A stretch of 64,000 nucleotides of DNA. Origin: Nodosilinea sp. WJT8-NPBG4 (GTDB lineage Bacteria; Cyanobacteriota; Cyanobacteriia; Phormidesmidales; Phormidesmidaceae). Under the pieces are notes generated by a model. It searched no databases and had not been told where the DNA came from. It saw only the letters and a list, made by a program, of their open reading frames with translations. The DNA lies in assembly GCA_019359285.1 (NCBI GenBank), contig JAHHHQ010000036.1, positions 186,001 through 250,000 of the forward strand, read 5' to 3'. Positions 38,394-46,256 of this stretch are shown here, piece by piece (within the stretch, counting starts at the first letter, position 1; every line of letters starts with the position of its first letter). The translations under genes were made by a program, and so were the position numbers.

Positions 38394-40718
38394 ATGCAAA
38401 AATACATTAATGATGCTGATGCTAAATCGGCTAGTTCTACGTTGCCTAAATTTGATTTTCCAGCGTCAGCAACTACAGCTTTGCCTGTTGTGTATAGGAC
38501 GTATGCTAGAAAGGAACATGATGCGGTTCCCCGTGAATCAGTAAGTGAAGTAAAAAATCGAGTCCTCACAGGTCTATTTGAATTAGGAAACTTTACCAAA
38601 GAAGAAGAACATAAAATTCGTTTGTATTTTGAAACTAATAAGCTTTTCCCGTCAGGTAGGGCGATGTGGTGTTTAGGTACTGAATTCTCTAAGCAACCTG
38701 AAAACTATTATTCACTTTATAACTGCAATAACATTAGAACTAAAACTTTTGACGACATGGGGGATAATTTTGAATTTCTCATGATGGGTTCTGGTGTAGG
38801 CGAAATTCTAGAACTGGATAATGTAAATGAATTACCTCCTATTACTAGCCAAATTAATCTCACCATTAAAGGTGAATACGGTATTACTTTACAGCCTTTA
38901 GAAAACACTAAAGTTTCTGTAAAAACTACAAAAGCTTTGATTGAAGTGGGGGATAGCCGTCAAGGTTGGGTTAATGCTTATGTGGCATTGTTAAAACTTG
39001 CAGCAAATCCTGATTCTGATATTTGGAATGTTACCGTAGATGTTTCTAATATTCGTGAAGCGGGTAAAGTAATTAAAGGTTTTGGGGGTAGAAGTAATCC
39101 TGTAGGGTTTATTCCCCTGCTTAAGCGAGTTGTCGAAATTACTAATAATGCAATTGGTAGGCAATTAAAACCTATTGAAGTTTCTATGCTTGTAAATGAA
39201 GCCGCTAAATGTACTGTAGCAGGCAACGTAAGACGCTCAGCTAAAATGCAACAGTTTTCTCAGACAGATATTGAAGCAGGGTTAGCTAAAACAAACCTTT
39301 GGACTCAAGATTCTGAGGGGAACTGGAAAGCTGATAGCGCCAAAGATGCCCTACGTATGTCTAACTTTACAAGAGTTTGGCACACTAAGCCTACCCGTGA
39401 GGATATTCTAGAGGCTTTACAAATTCAATTTAATACGGCTGAGGGTGCAATTATGTATGCACCTGAAGCTATTGCTAGAGCTAATAACGACATTCTAAAT
39501 ACGCCACATAAAAAGAAAAAGTTTATCACTCGATACTGTCAGGATAAAAAAGAAGGTGAGTTGTATTTAGTTGAACTAAATAACGGATACATTGAAGAAA
39601 ATGAACTAGACCATCGTATGCACCGATATGGTCTAAATCCTTGCGGAGAGATTATTGGCAGTAACTACTTTTGCAACCTAATTGAAGTACATGCTAATCA
39701 ATTAGACCCTAATGATCTGGACGAACAAAAAGATGTTTTTTACATTGCAGGACTAGAAGTTGCAAGTTTACTACATCACGAATTTACTAAAGAACAATAT
39801 CGGTTTAGTAGAGAAATTGATCCTATTGTAGGGGTATCTTTTACTGGTCTATTTGACTTTTTTGTAACTATGTTTGGTGTTGAATGGCTTGAATGGTGGC
39901 AAGGTGGTAGAAGCCGTGACCATGCAAAAGCTGAAGCTTTTTTAACTAAAGAAGCGTTTACTTTAACTACTTGGAAAAATTCAGCAGAGCAAGGCGTGTC
40001 TGAGTACTGTAAGCGTAACGGTCTAAATATTCCTAACCGCTTTACGACAGTTCAACCGGCAGGTACAAAAAGCCTTCTGACAGGTGCTAGCCCAGGTTGG
40101 CACCCTCCTAAGTCATCGCGTTATATCCGCCGTATCACATTTGCTAAAAATGACCCTGTAGCACTCGCTTGTATTGATTATGGGTATCCAGTAGTACCTT
40201 CTCAATCAAATAAAGATGAAGCCGGTAATTTACTAAATGATCCTTTTGACCCTAGATGTACTGAATGGCTTGTAGAAATTCCATTTGAGATGTCTTGGGC
40301 AAATGACCCAGGCTGTGATCAAATTAATCCTTCTAAGTTCAGTGTTAAAGCTCAATTTGATTTTTACATGCAAGTGCAAAATCATTACACCACGCATAAC
40401 ACATCAGCTACCCTTGAATATAGAGAATCTGAAATTGAAGAATTTGCTGATATTCTTTATCAAACTATTCAAGAGGATACAGGCTATATTTCAGCAGCTA
40501 TGATGGCAAGGTTTGATGCTAACGAAACTATGCCTAGGCTACCGTTTGAACCGATTAGCAAAGAACGCTATGAACAGTTACTAACTGAAGTAGTCAACCG
40601 TAGAAAATCCGATGATTTTTACGCTTTATTGCTTAAGCATGACACTACTGTAGAAGATACGGCAGGGCCATCGGGATGTGATAGTGATAAGTGTTTTTTC
40701 CCAGTCAAAGCTAAGTAA
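38394..40718 (+). CDS. nrdJ: Adenosylcobalamin-dependent ribonucleotide reductase (class II)
   Basis: A 774-residue monomeric reductase that makes deoxyribonucleotides from ribonucleotides using B12 and a Cys radical. It has the first redox Cys region (SLYNCNN), the active-site triad N415-P-C417-G-E419, and a C-terminal Cys pair C762-x4-C767 (SGCDSDKC) for re-reduction. The length fits the Lactobacillus-type monomeric enzyme (about 740). It needs no small subunit or oxygen. It supplies dNTPs with the dUTPase and dNMP kinase downstream. Confidence 0.9.
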   Translation: MQKYINDADAKSASSTLPKFDFPASATTALPVVYRTYARKEHDAVPRESVSEVKNRVLTGLFELGNFTKEEEHKIRLYFETNKLFPSGRAMWCLGTEFSKQPENYYSLYNCNNIRTKTFDDMGDNFEFLMMGSGVGEILELDNVNELPPITSQINLTIKGEYGITLQPLENTKVSVKTTKALIEVGDSRQGWVNAYVALLKLAANPDSDIWNVTVDVSNIREAGKVIKGFGGRSNPVGFIPLLKRVVEITNNAIGRQLKPIEVSMLVNEAAKCTVAGNVRRSAKMQQFSQTDIEAGLAKTNLWTQDSEGNWKADSAKDALRMSNFTRVWHTKPTREDILEALQIQFNTAEGAIMYAPEAIARANNDILNTPHKKKKFITRYCQDKKEGELYLVELNNGYIEENELDHRMHRYGLNPCGEIIGSNYFCNLIEVHANQLDPNDLDEQKDVFYIAGLEVASLLHHEFTKEQYRFSREIDPIVGVSFTGLFDFFVTMFGVEWLEWWQGGRSRDHAKAEAFLTKEAFTLTTWKNSAEQGVSEYCKRNGLNIPNRFTTVQPAGTKSLLTGASPGWHPPKSSRYIRRITFAKNDPVALACIDYGYPVVPSQSNKDEAGNLLNDPFDPRCTEWLVEIPFEMSWANDPGCDQINPSKFSVKAQFDFYMQVQNHYTTHNTSATLEYRESEIEEFADILYQTIQEDTGYISAAMMARFDANETMPRLPFEPISKERYEQLLTEVVNRRKSDDFYALLLKHDTTVEDTAGPSGCDSDKCFFPVKAK

Positions 40719-40727
40719 ATCGTAAAC

Positions 40728-40752
40728 AGGGGCGTAACAGCCCCTCTATTAT
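40728..40752 (+). terminator. Likely terminator
   Basis: AGGGGC/GCCCCT stem with a 6-base loop, followed by CTATTATTT, 9 bases after the reductase stop. Confidence 0.65.
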
Positions 40753-40764
40753 TTAACTAAATCT

Positions 40765-41475
40765 ATGTTTAACTCTGATTCCAATCCTGTACCTAGAATC
40801 ACTAACGGTTATTGCGAAGGTTCACACAAACGCAAAATTGGGTTTAGTGAAATTCTAAGAGATGAAGAACTACCTAAAAGCGATAGCGCTTGTCTTATAC
40901 AAACCTACGCATGGAAAGCAAGAATCTATGCTGAACGTTGCATCCACCTAATGCCCGTTAACGATCCTAAAGCAAAATACTTTTTGCAATGGTTTTGTGA
41001 AAATAACTTTGCTATTGGAGCTTACGCTTTTAATAAAGGTAATACCAATCACAGAGTATTTCCTGAAACCTGCTTGAATGATATTGAGTCTGAAATTAAG
41101 TTAATGAAAGATGCGATTAAAAATGAAACTAATCGCCCAGCTACAGATTTTATTCGACAGACAACTGAATATGGCTTACAGGTAGAAGAGTTTCAAGTTC
41201 AGGTAAGAGAGCTTGAAACTGGGTTTGTTTCTTGGATGTACGATGTGCGGGTAGTATCTGACTTCTACAGCCACTTAGAGAAAGATTCTGAATCAGGGTT
41301 AGTTAGGTTTGAACGTATGGTACTAATGGCTAAGTTCCTCAACAGATTGTCTACCTGGGTATTTTGGCTCAATCAATATCACGCAATGCTCTTACAGAAA
41401 GATATGGGCCAAGTCTACTCTTTTGCTGAATGGCAAGCTAAAAGAGAAGTAGCCCCTCTATTTCCTGTTGCATAA
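40765..41475 (+). CDS. Unknown helical protein in nucleotide module
   Basis: A 236-residue, mostly alpha-helical protein with many Glu, Tyr and Trp, not recognised. Clusters such as YAERCIHLMP and NRPATDFIRQTTEYG give no family. It lies between the reductase and dUTPase genes, suggesting a nucleotide or replication role. Confidence 0.6.
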   Translation: MFNSDSNPVPRITNGYCEGSHKRKIGFSEILRDEELPKSDSACLIQTYAWKARIYAERCIHLMPVNDPKAKYFLQWFCENNFAIGAYAFNKGNTNHRVFPETCLNDIESEIKLMKDAIKNETNRPATDFIRQTTEYGLQVEEFQVQVRELETGFVSWMYDVRVVSDFYSHLEKDSESGLVRFERMVLMAKFLNRLSTWVFWLNQYHAMLLQKDMGQVYSFAEWQAKREVAPLFPVA

Positions 41476-41496
41476 CGTCTAATACTAGACTACAAT
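41468..41496 (+). promoter_or_regulatory. Class 1 element promoter TTGCAT-N17-TACAAT
   Basis: TTGCAT (41468-41473), 17 bases, TACAAT (41491-41496), with the palindrome TCTAATACTAGA (41478-41489) in the spacer. The -35 overlaps the stop of the preceding gene. Confidence 0.75.
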
Positions 41497-41501
41497 TAAA
41501 C

Positions 41502-41522
41502 AAGGGGGTGAAATTCCCCCTT
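41502..41522 (+). promoter_or_regulatory. 5'-leader hairpin at the predicted transcription start
   Basis: AAGGGGG/CCCCCTT is a perfect 7-bp stem with a 7-base loop that begins at the predicted +1 (about 41503). It would cap the mRNA and could protect it from decay. The ribosome-binding site follows it. Confidence 0.55.
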
Positions 41523-41540
41523 TCACACTACAGAGGAAAT

Positions 41541-42104
41541 ATGCGGGAATTTGAAAAGGTAAGCTTTGCCCAATTTGAGAAAGATTTTATTGAGGCTTTT
41601 CCTAGTCTATTAGACGACGATTTAACTCCTCGTCAACACTACGACTTGATCAAACTGCCTCAACATGCAACGCCTAAAAGTGTTGGGTATGATTTCTTTT
41701 CTTACTTTGGATTCCAACTAATGCCAGGGGAAGATATTAAATTCCCAACTGGAATTAAAGTAAAACTTGATGATGACGTTGTATTGCCTGTCTTGATTAA
41801 TGGTGAATGTGTAAATATCCCATGCAATGAATGGTTAGGGTTTTATCCTAGGTCTGGTCAAGGTTTTAAGTATCTGCGAGTTGCAAATACGGTTGGAGTG
41901 ATTGACGGAGACTATTACAACAATTCCGATAACGAAGGTGAGATTTTTGTAAAACTACGCAATGAGTCTAATAATAAACTATTCACATTCAAAGCAGGCG
42001 ATGCTTTTGGGCAAGGGATTATTCAACTAGCTATGTTGACTAGCAACGATCCCGGTTCTTATAAAGAATGCCGTGTTGGTGGTCTAGGTTCTACTTCTAA
42101 ATAA
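41541..42104 (+). CDS. dut: dUTPase (dUTP diphosphatase)
   Basis: A 187-residue protein with all five trimeric dUTPase motifs: 1 SVGYDFFS (47-54), 2 FYPRSGQG (101-108), 3 TVGVIDGDYY (117-126), 4 GDAFGQGIIQ (153-162) and 5 GGLGSTSK (180-187, the C-terminal lid). It hydrolyses dUTP to dUMP, keeping uracil out of DNA and feeding dTMP synthesis. I chose the ATG at 41541 after AGAGGAAAT; an in-frame GTG at 41508 lies inside the leader hairpin. Confidence 0.85.
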   Translation: MREFEKVSFAQFEKDFIEAFPSLLDDDLTPRQHYDLIKLPQHATPKSVGYDFFSYFGFQLMPGEDIKFPTGIKVKLDDDVVLPVLINGECVNIPCNEWLGFYPRSGQGFKYLRVANTVGVIDGDYYNNSDNEGEIFVKLRNESNNKLFTFKAGDAFGQGIIQLAMLTSNDPGSYKECRVGGLGSTSK

Positions 42105-42121
42105 TTAAAGGATTAAATTAA

Positions 42122-43231
42122 ATGACTACTGCTGTTTTAACTAAGCAAGAAATTTCAATTAATCGTGATACGTTGTCTGAAGTTCTATCTAATGCACTTC
42201 AAGCAATTTCAGTTAAAGTAAGTCGCCCTATTTTGGCTGATGTTTTATTTAAGTGTGTTGATGGTGTTCTAGAGGTATCGTCTTACAATGAACAAATTGG
42301 AATTAAACAACGTATTGACGTTGAAGGTAATTTAGACGCTGTTTGTATTCCTGCTCGTTTATTCGCAGACACCATTTCTAAACAGCCTAAAGGCGCTGAT
42401 TTGACTCTTGAGTATGATGGACATTCCATCATCATTAAACGGGGTAAGTCTAAATCTAAAGTAGCTGTTCACCCTGCTGATGAATACCCTCTAATTGAAA
42501 TTGCTGAGGGTCAAGCATCTACTATCAGCACTGATGATTTTATTAAAGCGATGCCTAAGGTGTTGTTCAGCACCAGCACTGAAGAAACCAAGCAAACGCT
42601 TACAGGCGTTAACTTGAATGGTACTAAGGCGGGTAGCACCGATGGTCACAGGCTATCTGTAGCAACTCTAGAAGATGCCTTCCCTGGTGATTCTATTACT
42701 GTACCTTCTAGTACCCTATCTCTTATCCTTAAACTTGCAGGGTCATCTATTACGCCTGAAATTGGCGTTAATCTTGATGAGCGAATGGTTAGTTTTCAGA
42801 TTGGCAACACTGAACTACATAGCCGATTGATTGAAGGTCAATATCCTAATTACCCTCAGCTAATCCCTCAGAGTTTTATTCATGCTTTTACCTTGAATCG
42901 TGCTGAGTTGATTCAGCGGCTAGACATTGTGATGGTGATGGCGGCTCAAAAGAATGATGTAGTCACTCTTACGTTTAGCCCTGATAGCTTGGTGGTATCT
43001 GCTGAGGCGGGGGAGAATGGGGACTCTCAGGAATGGCTAGAATGTAGTGCTGCTGATTTTGAAGTAAGCCTAAATGGTAAGTACTTTCTAGAAGCACTTA
43101 AAAATCTAGGTTCTGAAGACTTGCGTATGCATTGCAATTCAGCGACTACACCGATTGTAATTAAGCCTATCGAATCAGGTGTTGAGGGTGATTACATCCA
43201 TCTTCTAATGCCGATTCAAAAAAGATCCTAG
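42122..43231 (+). CDS. dnaN: DNA polymerase sliding clamp (beta subunit)
   Basis: A 369-residue DnaN-like protein of normal family length, with three repeated clamp domains (starts near 10, 130 and 250). Recognisable features are ALQAISVKVSRPILADVLF, TDGHRLSVA and YPNYPQLIP. It forms a ring that tethers polymerase. The gene is element-borne, with the AT-rich codon use of its neighbours. A clamp beside a family A polymerase is uncommon, because such phage polymerases often use no bacterial-type clamp. Confidence 0.9.
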   Translation: MTTAVLTKQEISINRDTLSEVLSNALQAISVKVSRPILADVLFKCVDGVLEVSSYNEQIGIKQRIDVEGNLDAVCIPARLFADTISKQPKGADLTLEYDGHSIIIKRGKSKSKVAVHPADEYPLIEIAEGQASTISTDDFIKAMPKVLFSTSTEETKQTLTGVNLNGTKAGSTDGHRLSVATLEDAFPGDSITVPSSTLSLILKLAGSSITPEIGVNLDERMVSFQIGNTELHSRLIEGQYPNYPQLIPQSFIHAFTLNRAELIQRLDIVMVMAAQKNDVVTLTFSPDSLVVSAEAGENGDSQEWLECSAADFEVSLNGKYFLEALKNLGSEDLRMHCNSATTPIVIKPIESGVEGDYIHLLMPIQKRS

Positions 43232-43246
43232 CACCATTAAGTACAC

Positions 43247-43272
43247 AGGGCATCTTAACGGTGCCCTTTAAT
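43247..43272 (+). terminator. Likely terminator after dnaN
   Basis: AGGGCATC/GGTGCCCT stem with a 5-base loop, followed by TTAATTT. Confidence 0.65.
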
Positions 43273-43283
43273 TTAAGGATTAA

Positions 43284-43835
43284 ATGTATCCATCTATTTT
43301 TATACTAGGCTCAGCAAAACACGGCAAGGACTCTTTTGCAGAGTTAATCTGTAATTATTGCACTGAGCTAACCTTTCAAAGTAGCTCTAAAGCAGCGCTT
43401 AAGTTTATCTATCCAACACTTAAAGAAAAGTATCTCTATACCTCAGAGGATGAATGCTATGAGGATAGAGACAATGCGCGTATGGATTGGGAACGTTTAA
43501 TATTTGAATTTAATACGCCTGAGAAAACTAAACTAGCTAAGCTTGTCTTTAGTGAATCCAATATTTATGTAGGTTTAAGGAATAAACAAGAATACTTATC
43601 TTGCTTAAAGCAAAAGGTGTCAGATCTTACTCTATGGGTAGATGCAAGTAAACGAGTTAATTACACAGACCCTAGCTTATCAATTGAATATGATGCTAGG
43701 TATATGGTTTGGGTTGATAACAACGGTAAGCTTCCAGACCTTGAATACCGTGCTCAATTTTGGGCTAAATCAATTAGACGAATGCTTGAAATTAGAGAGT
43801 GGTTAGACCTTGCCAAAAATGAAAAATGTGGCTAA
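43284..43835 (+). CDS. Deoxynucleoside monophosphate kinase-like protein
   Basis: A 183-residue P-loop kinase: Walker A GSAKHGKDSF (9-18), helical NMP-binding region, and SNIYVGLRNKQEYLSC with ...LWVDASKRV, as in T4-type dNMP kinases. It would phosphorylate dNMPs to dNDPs. It fits the reductase/dUTPase/clamp module. Confidence 0.7.
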   Translation: MYPSIFILGSAKHGKDSFAELICNYCTELTFQSSSKAALKFIYPTLKEKYLYTSEDECYEDRDNARMDWERLIFEFNTPEKTKLAKLVFSESNIYVGLRNKQEYLSCLKQKVSDLTLWVDASKRVNYTDPSLSIEYDARYMVWVDNNGKLPDLEYRAQFWAKSIRRMLEIREWLDLAKNEKCG

Positions 43836-43984
43836 TATTAAATAACAGGGAAAAGCATATTAGATGTAATTGCGGTGAAGAATATCAGCTTTTATGGGCA
43901 GGTAGGTTTTACCCTAGATCTTGGTTTTGTTTAACATGTAGGAATTTTGCAATTGAACCAACAGACACGGAATCTAATTATTGA
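43826..43984 (+). CDS. Very small zinc-ribbon protein
   Basis: A 52-residue ORF overlapping the kinase gene by 10 bases. CNC (14-16) and CLTC (35-38) form a compact zinc ribbon. Function unknown; such mini-ribbons in phages often bind host RNA polymerase or nucleic acid. Confidence 0.55.
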   Translation: MWLILNNREKHIRCNCGEEYQLLWAGRFYPRSWFCLTCRNFAIEPTDTESNY

Positions 43985-44099
43985 AACTATTCAAGGTATG
44001 CAAACTTTGAACCAGCACCTTGAATTAATGGTTAACGATATTGAAACTGGAAAAATTACACTTACTGAGGAAACTGTAAATGCAATCTGTAGACGCTAA
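43947..44099 (+). CDS. Very small helical protein, TTG start
   Basis: A 50-residue ORF starting at TTG, with TAGGAA just upstream. It overlaps genes on both sides in other frames and is helical (LNQQTRNLIIETIQG). Function unknown. Confidence 0.4.
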   Translation: MQLNQQTRNLIIETIQGMQTLNQHLELMVNDIETGKITLTEETVNAICRR

Positions 44100-44235
44100 A
44101 CCTAATCAAATCTATATCAAGTTGCTTGAGATGCTTGATAATTATAATCCTTCACTTGATCACCTTAATACTTTAGTCGGTCAAGACCCTGAACTAGATG
44201 CTGCTGTTATGGCGGTTTATCCGCCATTGGATTAA
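44080..44235 (+). CDS. Very small unknown protein
   Basis: A 51-residue ORF overlapping the previous one by 20 bases. Acidic and helical (YIKLLEMLDNYN). Function unknown. Confidence 0.45.
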   Translation: MQSVDAKPNQIYIKLLEMLDNYNPSLDHLNTLVGQDPELDAAVMAVYPPLD

Positions 44236-44239
44236 AACC

Positions 44240-44434
44240 ATGCTAACTAAGTTTTCAGTAGAACAAAGTGGCTTTGTTTTTTATAACGGCATTGATTTTA
44301 GGGTAGCTTTGCTATCCCATTTACAAAATAGAGGAAGTGTTATTAAAAAAGTAGAAGGTGATAAGTCTTTTATCTTTTTGACTGTGAATATTAATGGCTT
44401 GATGGATAGCAGTAATTGGATTGCTTGGGATTAA
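44240..44434 (+). CDS. Small unknown protein
   Basis: A 64-residue protein starting at the ATG at 44240 (MLTKFSVEQSGF), which fits the tight spacing (4 bases). It is a beta-rich protein, not recognised. Confidence 0.5.
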   Translation: MLTKFSVEQSGFVFYNGIDFRVALLSHLQNRGSVIKKVEGDKSFIFLTVNINGLMDSSNWIAWD

Positions 44435-44438
44435 AACT

Positions 44439-44714
44439 ATGAATCCTTTTGAAGAATCAATTGTTAACTTAATCTATCTTAATTGGGAAAGCAAAACACC
44501 GCCTACTGTTGAAGAGTGTAAATCTTTTGTAAAACCAAGGCTAAAAGATTTGATGGGTGCTTCTCAAATTATAGATAGTCTACCTGCTTATGTTTGTAGG
44601 ACTGATTTACTAGAAAGTGCTATTGCTTACGCAGTCAGTTCAATTAACTGGGCTAACGTTTATTTTGAAGCACATAAAAAACTAAGTAACCTTAGGCATG
44701 GGGTATTTCATTAA
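44439..44714 (+). CDS. Small helical protein
   Basis: A 91-residue protein starting at MNPFEESIVN, helical, not recognised. The next ATG follows its stop immediately. Confidence 0.55.
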   Translation: MNPFEESIVNLIYLNWESKTPPTVEECKSFVKPRLKDLMGASQIIDSLPAYVCRTDLLESAIAYAVSSINWANVYFEAHKKLSNLRHGVFH

Positions 44715-45224
44715 ATGATTTATGAATTAAAAGGAAAATTGCTAGATATTGTTTTAGGTTATTTGGAAGAAAACAAAGAATGGGATGAAACTGTTGTTAA
44801 ACCATTTCTTGAAAAGTATGCAGACCCTAAAACGTGCAAAGTAGCATTGGATCATCACCCAATGTTCCCAAGTACAGTTTCGGGGGTATTCTCAGAATCA
44901 CCCCTTCCTAAGCCTTGGGCTGAGTCCAAGTACTCAAAAAACTACTATAAACCTAGTAATAGGTCAAAGGCAGGTAAAGAACTGTCTGAGGCTATCAAAG
45001 CCTTACGTCCTGAACCTGAGTGTAATGCTCTTTACTCTGAACTAGGTTTTCAAGAAAGCTACTTTCATATTTCAGGTAACTCTTATGGAAGCATTCCGCT
45101 ATCTGTCTATGGCGAGACAGGTAAGGCTTTTATCAAATGGAAAGACAATTACCCTGAGATTAGCCACCCTGATTTAGTTGAGATTACACACACTGAGTAT
45201 AAACAAATCACAGGTAAAGGCTAA
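44715..45224 (+). CDS. Unknown protein, last gene of the element in this window
   Basis: A 169-residue protein with an acidic helical start and a proline-rich middle (HHPMFPSTVSGVF), not recognised. A terminator follows, and then the attachment region. Confidence 0.6.
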   Translation: MIYELKGKLLDIVLGYLEENKEWDETVVKPFLEKYADPKTCKVALDHHPMFPSTVSGVFSESPLPKPWAESKYSKNYYKPSNRSKAGKELSEAIKALRPEPECNALYSELGFQESYFHISGNSYGSIPLSVYGETGKAFIKWKDNYPEISHPDLVEITHTEYKQITGKG

Positions 45225-45253
45225 GTAATCTATTATACAACCCATCTAAGTAC

Positions 45254-45285
45254 AAAAGCACCTTTAACCGGGTGCTTTTCCTTTG
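45254..45285 (+). terminator. Rho-independent terminator ending the replication module
   Basis: AAAAGCACC/GGTGCTTTT, a 9-bp stem with an 8-base loop, then TCCTTT. Confidence 0.8.
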
Positions 45286-45300
45286 GATAAGCCAAAATCC

Positions 45301-45321
45301 TTATGTCAGTCTTAAGTCAGT
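45301..45321. repeat. Direct repeats, possible integrase arm sites
   Basis: TTATGTCAGT (45301-45310) and TTAAGTCAGT (45312-45321) differ by one base and are 11 bases apart, about one helical turn. They lie about 115 bases inside the element from the tRNA junction, where integrase arm-type or excisionase sites are expected. Confidence 0.4.
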
Positions 45322-45377
45322 TTTCTTAAAAACAAGCCTTGCTGAATACCGATAAGACTTTGTAAATTTAAATTAAA

Positions 45378-45408
45378 AAACTCCCAAAGCCTTACGGAAT
45401 GGGAGTTT
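45378..45408. terminator. Bidirectional terminator at the element edge
   Basis: AAACTCCCA/TGGGAGTTT, a 9-bp stem with a 13-base loop, A-rich before and T-rich after. It insulates element genes from the chromosome. Confidence 0.7.
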
Positions 45409-45433
45409 TACTTAAAAGGGTGTATACTTAGTA

Positions 45434-45476
<43 letters not shown>

Positions 45477-45561
45477 TAGGGGCGCAAATTTCAGCGCTCA
45501 ATTAAGATAGCAAGCTGATGTCACCCCTGACAAGGCTATTGGGAAAAAATACTGCCCTTCT

Positions 45562-46011
45562 CTACTGAACCTCGCGCAGGCGGGCCACCTTGAGGTAAAA
45601 ATTACCGGCACCTTGCCCAGCGTAGGCGCTTACCCGAACTGTGTAGGTGCCTGACTCGCCAATGCGGGCAAACAGTAGCGAATTAGTGGTGCCGTCCGGG
45701 CCGTCATCGTTTTCGCCCACGGTGACGCCATCTTTGTTCATCAAAATGACCAGGGTGTCAAACTCTTCAGAGGTGACATCAACTGCCACTTGGTCCCCCG
45801 CCTCAAGATTGACCGTATAGTCGCGGGCAAACCCACCGGTACCGGTCGGGATGTCGCTATTGCTCAGGGCATCGTTAACTTCTCGAGATGCCGGTAGCGA
45901 AATAGGAGAATAAACTGTCGTCTGCGCCTTGGCTGGCAGCGAAGTTAGCGCCAGGGTAGTTAATGCCAGAGGAAGCAGCAGGTTGCGCTGTAGCCGAAGG
46001 TGAAATTGCAT
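45562..46011 (-). CDS. Secreted protein with PPC-type domain
   Basis: A 149-residue protein. The signal peptide ends near AKA-Q (LALTTLALTSLPAKAQ). Residues about 62-145 match a bacterial pre-peptidase C-terminal domain: DYTVNLEAGDQVAVDV, DTLVILMNKDG, GTYTVRVSAY. These domains are common in cyanobacterial secreted proteins and here stand alone. I chose the ATG at 46011 because it starts the signal peptide cleanly. First chromosomal gene beyond the junction. Confidence 0.8.
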   Translation of the reverse strand: MQFHLRLQRNLLLPLALTTLALTSLPAKAQTTVYSPISLPASREVNDALSNSDIPTGTGGFARDYTVNLEAGDQVAVDVTSEEFDTLVILMNKDGVTVGENDDGPDGTTNSLLFARIGESGTYTVRVSAYAGQGAGNFYLKVARLREVQ

Positions 46012-46256
46012 AGATTGTGAAAGATTAATTAGAGACAAAATTGCCCAAAGGCACGAGATCGTGCTCATTATGGCCTAAATTTCTAGGTTGCTTCGAGAAT
46101 TAAAAGAGTCTACATATAGTCAGCCCTAGGATTTGAATTCGCTCCGCTGGCAAACACTCTGTGAGCCTTGCGGGTTCAGGATTCGGTGAGCTGCGGTTTT
46201 GGGTGCGTCGTTTCTCAATTTCGTTGCTACACTCACAGACGACCAATGCCCTAGGT

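Noticed and set aside
1..45430. CRISPR array
   Set aside because: No regularly spaced identical repeats of 23-40 bases were seen. The TTGGCA array has short repeats and irregular spacing.
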